Below, piece by piece: positions 17,850-29,800 of a DNA stretch of 64,000 bases. The notes under the pieces were generated by a model. That model was given only the letters and a program-made list of their open reading frames with translations. It was not told where the DNA came from and did no database searches. This stretch comes from Planctomycetaceae bacterium. Lineage in GTDB: Bacteria; Planctomycetota; Planctomycetia; Planctomycetales; Planctomycetaceae. The DNA lies in the NCBI GenBank assembly GCA_021732995.1, contig JAKFWA010000084.1, forward strand, positions 124,001-188,000. Reading direction: 5' to 3'. The stretch's first letter is position 1; every line of letters starts with the position of its first letter. Made by a program: the position numbers and the translations under genes.

Positions 17850-20800
17850 ATGGTGTTAGTCGATTGGCTTCGAAGTTGGACATTCCCACGTCAGCAGCAC
17901 CGATCACATTCCCGGCATGCCACAGGCACGTCACGACTGCTCACGCTATTAAGCCGTCGTCCCGAACTGCTGGAGGACCGCAGCCTGCTGACTGCGGGAG
18001 CACTCGATCCAACGTTTGGTAGTGACGGCATCGTCTTGACACACATCGGCGAAGAAGACGGCTCGGTGGCCGTCAATGCATCCGCACTTCAGCCGGATGG
18101 GAAGATTGTCCTTGTTGGAGCAGTCCGACAGCAGGAGCTTTTCATGTCCTCGCTGCCTCAGGACGTGATGGTGGCGCGCTTCACTGCTGACGGGAAACTC
18201 GATCCCAGCTTTGATGGCGATGGAATTGCACGCCTCGGGATCGGACCCTGGTTCGAGTCGGGGCGAGCCGTCTCGATCCTGGACGATGGAAAGATCTTAA
18301 TCGCCGGTGAAATTCAGATAACAGATGGGGATGACACTGATCTGTTCCTGATTCGACTGAATGCGAATGGAAGTCTCGATACCACGTTCGACAACGACGG
18401 CATCGTCACAACGCATTTTGCCCAACCAAGTCATGCTCAGGATATGACGGTATTGCCGGATGGCCGCATCATTGTCGCCGGAAGCCTCAATGAGGAGCAG
18501 TTCCTGGCGGTTCGCTACAACCCTGATGGCAGCCTGGACACATCCTTTGATGACGATGGCTACGCGACCACGACATTTTCCCATTCAACGGCTGCCGCCT
18601 TATGTCTAACGGTACAAAATGATGGCAAACTGCTCCTCGCGGGATGGGCTAACGATCATGCGATGATGGCCGCCGCGCGGTACAATACTGATGGCTCTCT
18701 GGACACGACGTTTGATACAGACGGCCTCGTGACCATTTCCAACACCTCGATTGCTACAAGCATTGCATTGAAAGCAGACGGTCGAATTGTGCTGGGTGGC
18801 TCATGGTTGTACCCCTCGTCCAGTATCGCCCTCGTCCAATTGCTTTCGAACGGGACGCTCGACACAAGCTTCGACAGCGACGGAAAATGGACTGGTTCTT
18901 CAGGCTTTCCTTATCCCGCCAACGGCAAAAACTACGTTCAAGACATTCTAATTCAGCCCGACGGCAAGCTGCTTTATTCTTATGTTTACGGCGCACAATA
19001 CCTGTGGAGTCCGGACCACTTCTACGATGGCGCCGAAGTTCCTAGGACGGCCGTTGGGCGGCTCAATGCTGACGGAACTAAAGACTCCACTTTCGGCTTT
19101 CTAGGCTGGGCGGTCCCATTGTTCGAAACCAGCACTTCGTCGGTTGGATCCGCGAGGTCACTATTGCCGCTGCCCGATGGTTCCATCGTCGCCAGCGGTG
19201 TAAGCATCTTTGGCAGAATTGGAGTGGTTCGCTTAACGCCCGATGGACTACTCGACCCAAGTTTTGATGACGATGGGCGAGCCGGTGTATATAGTGATGC
19301 AATTCCTGCGGGTGTACCCACCAGCGAACAGGCTACTGGGGTAACGATTCAGCAAGATGGGCGAATTCTCGTCGTAGGGACCACAAACTCACAAGAGTAT
19401 CATCCCGGCTGGAACCCCTATGACACCTACCAACAAAATGGCTTCATCGCGCGCTATGATGCTGCGGGTAACTTGGATACATCGTGGGACGGCGAGGCGA
19501 AGCTGTTCACCCATCCTTACGGCACGGAAGGCAACGGTCTTATCGTTGCAGGAACGCATCAGCGAGACGATTTCCATGATGTCATTTCGATGCCGAATGG
19601 GCGAGTTTATACGGCTGCGAGTCTTGGGCGTAACAACTTCAATATTGTGAGCTCCTTCGATGATGGTCAGTTTCGCGATTACGGCTATCTGGGCAGTCTC
19701 ACAAGTGGAGCGGCGGCCTACGCTGTCCTGGCACAACCGGATGGAAAGATGGTTGCCGTCGGCAAACGAAGCAGTTTGCCGAGTTCCGCGATTGTTGTTC
19801 GGACGGTTAATGTGCTTGAGGGTTCTGGGGTTGCGTCCATTGACGCAACGTTCGGATCAAGTGGTGTCGTTGCGCTGTCGCTGTCGTCAGGAAGCGAGGC
19901 GTTTGAGTGCGTCGCACTGCAAGCCGACGGGAAAATCCTGGCGGCAGGTTGGGCTAACGCTGGAGCTAACAAGCAACTCGTCGTCGTGCGACTGAACTCC
20001 AACGGCACACTCGACACAAGCTTTAGCAGCGACGGTGTTGTAACGTTGTCCTTTGGCGGGACGGACGAAAGAGCTCAAGGTATTGCCGTTCAGGCCGACG
20101 GAAAGATCCTCGTTGGTGGCTACTCCGCAACAGGTCCGATTTCCGTACCGACATCTTCGTCGTTCGTGCTGGCACGATTGTTAGAGGATGGTTCGCTAGA
20201 TACCTCTTTCGATTCAGACGGGGTCGTCACTACGTCCTTCGGCGGCTTAGCATTTGCTCGGGGATTGGTTATTCAGTCTGACGGCAAAGCCATACTCGGA
20301 GGTGACGCGGGCAATGCTTTTGCGCTGGCGCGCTATAACACGGATGGTTCGCTTGATACAACCTTCGACGGAGATGGCCTCGTCACAAACCAATTGGCCG
20401 TGAATACGATTGCTCATCAGGGTTCAGATCTTGCCCTGCGAAACGATGGCTCGATCGTTCTAGCAGGCGGGGTCACCTATATCGATGGGCGAAATGACAT
20501 CGCCGTTGCGCGCTATCTGGGCGATGCCGTTGTTACGGCACCGGTGGTAACACACGTGTCAGAGGATCGGGGGCGACATGATCGAGATGGCGTCACCAAT
20601 GATCAGACGCTAATCATCTATGGCGAAGCAGTTCCAAATCGAACGCTCGAAATTTTTCGAGATGGAGTGTTGCTGGGTGCTTCAGAGTCGAACGGCCTCG
20701 GAAAATGGGCGTTCGACGATACCGCAACTGTGCTTTCTGAAGGCGAGTACGACTTCACAGCACGAGTTAACGGCGAGACGGTGAGCATTTTGTCTGAGCC

Positions 20801-23800
20801 ATTCACCGTCACGATTGACCTGAGTACGCCAACTGCGGCCGTGCCGTCGAGTATTTCAGATACGGGAGTCTCTTCGAATGACCGCGTAACTCGAGAACTC
20901 ACCTACGCACGAGGAACCGCTGAAGTGGACTCGTCGGTGGAGCTTTGGTTGGATGGAGTGCAGTACTCGATAGGCGATCTCCTTTCCTCTTTACCCACTA
21001 GCGAATTGAGTTCTGTCGCGTATCGTACTGCCAATTCAGTATGGGGATTCCGTTTTCCGTATAATCTTTCATTAGCGCCAGGTACTCACCAGATCGTCAC
21101 CCGGGTCACTGATCTGGCGGGGAACTCTACATTCTCGGAGCCTTGGACGTTCACCTTCGGGATGACCGTGGTCCCTGTGTCACTGTCTTCGCTCGGAACG
21201 GTGACGGAGGGTTCGACAGCGACGCCGTTCAGCCTTGAGATGGCTGGGGCGAACGATTATCCAATTACAATAGGACTCTCGCAGTCTGGCACTGCCACCG
21301 CCGGAGCGGACTTCACTGCGTTGAGTTCGACTACGGTTTCTCCCGGTACGTTATCGAAGCCGCTCAACTTACTCTTGGATGATACGCTCTATGAGGGTGA
21401 TGAAACGCTGACTGTTGACATCGCTACTGTAAGCAGCAACGGGATGGAGGTTGGAACTCAAGCCGCGACGGTCACCATTGTTGAGAACGACGCGCCGACG
21501 TTGTCGGACATTGGGAATGTCAGCACGCCTGTCGGAGTGGCGACGGCGCCCGTCGCATTCGTGCTGGGAAACTTTGCGGCGGGCGTGAATGTGCCTGTGG
21601 CGGCGACGTCATCTAACACGGCCCTCGTTCCCAACGACGGGTTCGTCTTCAGTGGCAGCGGAGCGAATCGCACGTTGACGGTGGCGCCGGTCTCCGGGCG
21701 TTCGGGGCAAGTGACGATCACCGTCACGGCGGGGCATGGGATTGCGACTGTTTCCAGGACGTTTGTTGTGACCGTCGGTGTTCCTGCGAATCAGCCGACG
21801 GTAAGCGCCATCGCTATGCAGGTGATCTCTGAAGACACGCCGCTGGCGCCGGTCAGCTTCACGATTGCTGATGATGACTCTGCGGCGGCGGACTTGATCG
21901 TTACGGCGCATGCCGTTGATGTGACGCTGGTGCCAGGCGAACAAATTGTGCTCGGCGGGAACGGGTCGACGCGGTCAATCGCGATTGCGCCGGCCGCCAA
22001 CCGGTTTGGTACGACTTCGATTGTGGTTACGGTCACTGATGCGAGCGGCATGACGCGGGATGCTGTTTTCACAATGCAGATCGATGCCGTGAACGACGCA
22101 CCTGAGATCGCGCTAGCCTCAAACGCTTCGACAAACTCGGTCTCGCCAATAGATATTCCCTTCACGGTCATCGATCTCGAAACGCCTGTTGATCAGCTAG
22201 TGATTGATGCCAAATCGAGTAACAGGGGTGTGATACCTGCGGGTGGTGTCTCTGTCGTCGGGACTGGGGCCAATCGCATACTCCGGCTGACGCCAGCCGC
22301 TGGTATCGTCGGCAACAGCACAATCACGCTGAGTGTTGATGACACTCAAGGCGAAACAACGACCAAGACCATCACGGTGGCGGTGACTCAAGAATTTGAT
22401 TTCGGCGACGCGCCAGACACGGGTGCAACTGCTGGCACAGGCCCTGGCAATTATCAAACTCGTATGTTCGACGACGGACCCCGGCACCTCGTTGGCGGAC
22501 CTCACTTGGGACCGACAGTCGATGCCGAGATCGCACCGAACACTTATCTGGAAGGGTTCGCCAACAGCCTCTATGGGTACGGCGACAATACCTTCGGGAA
22601 CGATGAAGACGGGATCTTCTTTCCTTCCATGCTACGTTCCGCACCGGGCAGCGGTACTCAAAGTACGGTGGTGGTGAATGCATCAACGACGGCCAGGGTC
22701 GATGCCTGGCTGGACTTCAATGCGGATGGCGATTTCGCGGATAGCGGCGAGCAAATTGCTACCAGTGTGGCCGTCGTTTCGGGAGATAACGTCTTGTCGT
22801 TCGTCGTCCCCGCGAGTAGTCCCAGCGGGAAGACGTTTGCTCGGTTTCGAATTAGCAACTCCGGCAATCTGGCACCCACCGGTTTGGCGCTGGATGGTGA
22901 AGTGGAAGATGTTGCCGTCGTGATTACCGGAGCATCAGCGCTCGCCGTGATAGAGAACGCGATCCTGTCTCATCGCTTTGCTAACGGTGTCCTGCGAACC
23001 GGAAATGATCCCTCGTTCTACGAGTCTGGTAGCCAGAAGGCCTGGTATATTCTCGATCCGTATTTCTCTACAATTGCCGTGCGCGCCTTGCTGGCGGCTC
23101 CGAACGTGGGCGTCGCGGATAAGTTTGATGTCGCCGCGACTCATCTCAGCTTCTGGCTCTCGCACGCGTTGCCGAACGGCACAATTCCGCGCCTGATTGT
23201 CGACGCGAACGGCGACTTTCTGGACCATGCAGTTACCGATATTCACGGCACGACGTTCAACCCGGCGAACATTGGAGCGGATGCCGACGATTCCGCCTGG
23301 GCGTTGCTGATGTCTCTGGCTGCCGAGTATCAAGCCGCGGGTGGTCCAGCAGCGGTGCTGCATAGCTTGCAACCAAAACTCGAGCTGATTGCGGACAAAC
23401 TGGTGGGGTTGATTCAACCCAATGGTCTGACTAACACCTTCCTGGAATTCAGTGGCACGCAGTTTCAATACACGCTGGATGCGATGGAAGTCGCTCAGGC
23501 GTTCCGGCAGTTCGCAACGCTTGAGGGTGTCTTCTACGAAGATCAAACCAAGGCGACCTTATATGCAAACGCTGCGGCAACGGTCGCCGAGGCAATTCAG
23601 GAAGAACTGCTGGATAGTGCTACTCAGCTCTATAAAGCCTATGCCGACACGATTCACGAAGTCGCCCCGGCGCCGGACTTAAACGATTGGTATCCGCTGG
23701 TCTTCGACCAGGTGTGGCCGATCATCACGGATCTGATTCCTGCAACGTCGGCGGAAGCTCGTCAGCTTCTGAATCAAGTTTACTCGACGTGGGACGGTTC

Positions 23801-26800
23801 TACGCACATCGATTGGACGACTCGAACCGATGTCGGTTGGTTCGCTTGGGCGGCCTTGCGAGCGGGTGATACGGAATTCGCCGCCGCGTCAGTGCAATCC
23901 ATTTTGCCCTGGGTGTTGCAGAACAGTTCTCCCTACCCGGCAACCACAAGTTCCTACAACGGAGATTCTGCGCTCGGATCGAACATCGCACACATCGGCT
24001 ATGTGTTGCAGTCGCTGTTGCCGGCGGCGAATCCGGACATCGTCGTGACTCCGTTCGAAACCGCTGTTGAAATCGACGTTCGCGCCAATGACTACAGCGT
24101 CAGCACACCGCAGAACGAATTGGTCATCGCCATCACCGCGGGACCGACCTCAGGAACCGCAGTCGTGGTGAATGGCCGAGTCCTTTATACTCCGGACGCG
24201 GAATTCAAAGGCGATGACTCGTTCGAGTATCAAGTCCAGGCGCAGGACGGGGGCACTCGAACAGCGCTGGTGATGGTTCATGTCAATCATCCTCCGCAAT
24301 TGGCAGGTGATACCACCATCACGTTTGTGGAAGACAGTGGCGCGAAGCCAGTCAATTCCGGGTTGAGCGTCAGCGATCTCGACAGTGGAACGTTGTCGTC
24401 AGCGGTAATCACCCTCACCGAGTTCGTGGCGAACGAGGATGAACTCGGCTTTGTCAGCAATCCCGCGACGATGGGTAACATTGCAATCGCGAGCAACAGT
24501 AGCGGCATATTGCGGCTGGTATCGTCCGGAAGCACAGCCACGCTGGCTCAATGGCAGGCGGCGCTGCGGAGCGTCACCTACCGTAATCTCAGCAATATCC
24601 CGACCACCACTCCTCGACAGGTTGATATACAAGTCAACGACGGACTCGATGTGAGCTTGGTCTCGCGGAACACGATTGGTATTAGCCCTGTCAACGATGC
24701 ACCGTCGATCTCCGACATCGCGAATCAAGCGACGGATGAAGACACAACGAGCAGCGTTTTTGGCTTCACGGTGGGCGACATTGAATCGGCAGTGGGCAGT
24801 CTGACGGTGACCGCAGTATCGTCCGACACCATTCTGGTCCCTGTTGGTAATATCTCAGTTGGCGGCAGTGGAGCCAACCGCACGGTGACTGTGACACCAG
24901 CGCCGAATCGCTTCGGAAACGCGACGATCACGGTCACAGTCAGCGACGGAACAACCTCGACGAGTGACTCCTTTATACTGACGGTGAATCCCATCAACGA
25001 CGCGCCGAGTATCAGCGATGTCGGCGATCAGACGACTGATGAAGACGTCCCGCTGGCGGCACTTCCCATCACGATTGGAGACCTCGAAACTGCGGCGAGT
25101 GGACTCTCTGTGACGGCGACGTCATCCGATACCACACTGATCCCCAATCTCAATTTCTCGTTCTCTGGTACCGGCGCGAACCGCCTGTTGACCGTCAGTC
25201 CGGCCGCGAACCAGTTTGGTTCAGCGACAATCACAGTAACCGTCAGTGATGGAAACCTGACCGCGACGGACACATTCGTCGTGACAGTCGCTCCCTTGAA
25301 TGATGCGCCAACAGTTAGCGACATCGCCAACCAAGTTACTAACGAAGATACGGCTAGCAGTGCGATTCCGTTCCTGGTCGGCGACCTGGAAACAGCAGCG
25401 AGCAGTTTGCTCGTCACTGTGACCTCATCGAACACGCTGCTTGTCCCGAATGCCAACTTGGCTCTCGGCGGCAGCGGCACCAGTCGTACCGTCACGGCGA
25501 CTCCGACAACAAATCAGGTCGGTACGACGACCATCACGCTCAGTGTGAGCGATGGAACGCTGACGACGACCGACACATTCGTGCTGACGGTGGGCGGTGT
25601 GAATGATGCGCCTGTGATCTCGGCGATCGACGCGCAAAGCACGAACGAAGATACTCCGTCCACGCCCATCGCGTTCACCATCAGCGACATCGAGACCGCC
25701 AGTTCGGGTTTGAGTCTCTCGGCGACCTCATCGAATGGCCTGCTGGTGCCGAATGGCAACTTGAACTTCGGGGGTAGTGGATCGAACCGCACATTGGTCG
25801 TCACACCGGCGGCGAATCAGTTTGGGACGACGGATATCACCATCACCGTCAGCGATGGAACTGTGTCCGAAACGCGCCTGTTTGAACTTACGGTGGTGGC
25901 CGTGAACGACGCTCCGACGATCAGCAATTTGACCGACGTGACGATCAATGAGGAAACCTCGACGACCGCTCTCTCGTTCACCATCGGCGACGTTGAGACA
26001 AGCGGTACCAGCTTGGTTTTCACGGCGAAGTCGTCCAACACAACGCTGGTGCCGGACGGTAACTTTGCGATTGGTGGTAGTGGAGCGAACAGGACGCTGA
26101 CGGTGACTCCGGCTGCGAATCAGTTTGGCTCGGCGATTATCACGGTGACCGTCAGCGATGGCACAACGTCTTCGAGTGATACATTTGTGTTGACGGTTAT
26201 AGATATCAACGATGCGCCGACGATCACGGATCTCGGCAATCTCACGATTCAGGAAGATGTATCAACAGGGCCACTGGCAGTTCACATCGCAGACGAGACG
26301 TCAGCGGACAAGTTGTCATTCACGGTTACGTCGTCGAATACGACCTTAGTGCCAGCGGGAAATATCAGTCTGGGCGGCAGCGGCACGAATCGCACTCTGG
26401 CGATCGCGCCCGCCGCGAATCGATCTGGCACGACCACGATTACGATGACCCTCGGCGACGGCGTTTTCACCGTTACGGACACGTTCGTACTGACCGTCAC
26501 AGCGGTGAACGATGCCCCCATCTTGACCAACGTCACCGATCAAAGCATCGCTGAGGATACGACACTAACTAACTTGCCCTTCTCGATCTTTGACGTCGAA
26601 ACTTCAGCCATCTCCCTGTCGGTTTCTGTCGCGTCATCCAATACATCTCTGGTGCCGACCGGTAATATGTCGCTCGGCGGAAGCGTGGGAAACCGCACGC
26701 TGACAGTAACACCGCTTCCGAACCAGGCTGGTACCACGCAGATCACCATCACTGTCAGCGACGGGGTGGTTTCATCCACAGACACATTCCTGCTGACTGT

Positions 26801-29800
26801 CACCGAAGTCAACGACGCTCCGACAATCAGCAATATCTCGAATCAGTCGATCAACGAGGACAATTCACTGTCGCCGGTTGAGTTTTCCATTAGCGACGTG
26901 GATTCAATCGCCAGCAGCCTAACTGTCACAGCAACGTCGTCCGACCCTACGTTGCTCCCCAGTGTCGGAATTACGCTCAGTGGCACCGGAGCGACTCGAT
27001 CAATTCAGCTAGCGCCAGCTACGAACCGATCCGGTTCCGCGACTGTGACCGTCACCGTCAGCGATGGTACTCTCATCGCCACAGACACCTTTGTTCTCAG
27101 CGTAGCTGCAGTAAATGACGCACCAACGATCAGTGACATCTCCTCGCTGACAACAACTGAAGACAAGGCGACGAATGCGATCAGCTTCGCAGTTGGAGAT
27201 ATCGAAACCGCAGCCTCGCAGTTAACAGTCTTTGCAACTTCGTCCAATCCCACATTGGTCGCGAACAACAACATTACTCTCGCCGGGAGTGGCGCCGACC
27301 GGACAATCAGGGTGACTCCCAGTGCTGATCGCTCGGGCACAACGACGATCACCGTCACTGTCAGCGACGGCATCACCACGACAACGGATACATTCATCGT
27401 GACTGTCGAGTCCGTTAACGATGCCCCAACGGTCAGCGACATCACACCCAAGTCGACCAATGAAGACACGGCAACTGGCGCCATCGCGTTTACCATCAAC
27501 GACGTCGATACCGCGTTGACTTCGCTCTCAGTCAGTGTCGCGTCTTCCAACTCAGTACTGGTACCCAATCAGAACATTTCACTTGGCGGCGGCGGCACCA
27601 ATCGAACAATTATACTGACACCCACTCCAAACCTATTCGGCACATCTACAATTACTGTCACTGTCAGCGACGGCTCGCTCGTTGCATCGGACACCTTTGT
27701 ACTGACGGTCAACGCAGTGAATGACGCCCCTTCGATCAGTGATATCAATGCACGCACAATCGATGAGGATCAAACCACCGGATCCATCGAGTTCCTGATC
27801 GAAGACCTCGAAACGTCCGCCGAGGCATTAACAGTTTCGGCGATATCCTCTAACCCAACGTTGATTCCGAGCAGCAGTGTTTCTTTTTCCGGAAGCGGAA
27901 CCGCTCGCACGCTGACCGTAGCACCTGCCCCAGATCAGTTCGGAGTCGCCACGATCACAGTGACGGTCAATGATGGCACCAGCACGCGAGCTGACACATT
28001 CACAATCACGGTCAATCCTCAGGCGGATGCATTGACTATCTCGAGCGCGATAACTGGTTCAGGAATTCAAACAACTACAGGACTCATCGTTTCCCGCAGC
28101 GCGGTGGATGGATCTGAAGTCACTCACGTCAAGATCACCGGAATCACCAACGGCAATCTTTTCCAGCACGACGGAATAACCCAGATCCATGACGGCAATT
28201 TCGTTACGTTCGCAGCAGCGAATGCGGGCTTAAGATTCACTCCAACATCTGCGGCTGACGGCAGCTTCACAGTCCAGGGTGCCACGAGCACAAGCGAGGC
28301 GGGACTCGGTGGAACTCCAATCTCTGCATCGATTCTCGTACGCCGTCCCCTATCCTTGACTGTAACCCCTGATAGCAGCCCAACGACTCTAAGACTGTTG
28401 AAAGCCGGCTCAGAGTTGAGGATCGTTGATGGCTCCAGTAACCTGATTGCATCACAAGCCGCCGATCTGACGTCGTTTGTGAGTATTATTGGAGCCGACG
28501 GCGAAAACGACACACTAGTGATCGACTTTTCCGGATCTGATCCGCGGCCCATTGACGGCATTCGATTTCAAGGAGGCACATCCGGTAATGACCGCTTGAT
28601 TCTCGACGGTCCGGCTCTTGCTATTGACACCATCAGCGTACTCAACACAGCCGCTGGCTCGGGAATCATCAATTTGGCTTCGAGCACACCCTCAATCGAA
28701 TATAGCGGCGCGGAGAATATCGAAATTGCAGTCGCGTCGATAGGCACGGCATCTATCAGCACGAGCGACCTGCAATCGCACGTCGTCGAAATTGCAGATT
28801 CAGGCGCAGCGGCAGTAACGCGGATTAGCATTTCAGACTCAGTATCAATGAGCCTTCGAAACCCGACCGCGTCGCTCACAGTAAACGGCGACGACGCAGC
28901 AGCGGACACCATGAAGGTGTTATCAACGGGTTCCGGATTCAATGCGAGCCTGATCGTCAATGGCCGGGGAGGGCACGATCTGCTGTCGGCGACCACCTTC
29001 GCCCGTGCCGTGACATTCACCGGTGGTTCTGGAAACGACACACTGATTGGCGGCATCGGAAACGACTCGCTCAATGGCGACGTCGGCAACGACATGCTGA
29101 CAGGAGACGCGGGAACAGACAAGTTGGTCGGCGGCCTCGGGACGGATACTCTGGTCGAGGTTATGGACTTGAATCTCACACTGACGTCAACCGCGTTTAT
29201 CACAACGTCCACGACGTCGAAAGTGACTGTCACCGAAGCTCTTTCCGATATTGAATTGGCGAGTATCAGCGGCGGAGTTTCCAGAAACCGACTTGATATC
29301 AGCGGATTTGCCGGCGCCGGAATTTCGACGATCAACGGCAATGGCGGCCACGACACGATCATTGGCAGCGGCGGCCCGGATCTGATCATGACGCTAGCCG
29401 GCGCTGACTCCATTTCTACTGGTAAGGGTAGTGACACCGTCTTTTCCGGAGGTGGCAACGACACGATTAGCGGAGGCGAAGCCGCCGACAACCTGAATGG
29501 CCAAAACGGCGATGACCTCATCTTCGGAGATGCAGGCAACGATGTCATCGTTGGTGGAGCGGGCATCGATACCTTGAACGGTGGTGCCGATGACGATTTT
29601 CTGAGCGGTCAGACCGAAGCCGGTCTACTGAACGGTGGCGATGGTAACGACATGCTGCAGGGCAACACGGCCAACGACACCCTGAATGGCGACGCCGGTG
29701 CGGATCGGTTGCTGGGGCTTCAGGGACCTGACGTACTCAACGGCGGCACTGAAGCAGACACGCTGTTCGGTGGCGCGGAGAACGACACCCTGAGTGGCGG

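Noticed and set aside
24693-28020. Tandem array as a possible CRISPR or DNA-level satellite
   Set aside because: The repeats are protein-level, in frame, with only partial nucleotide identity and no spacers.
28568-29566. Long minus-strand frame (332 residues) across the RTX region
   Set aside because: It mirrors the repetitive plus-strand gene; the product is rich in S, P and L from reversed RTX codons, has no ribosome site and matches no family.
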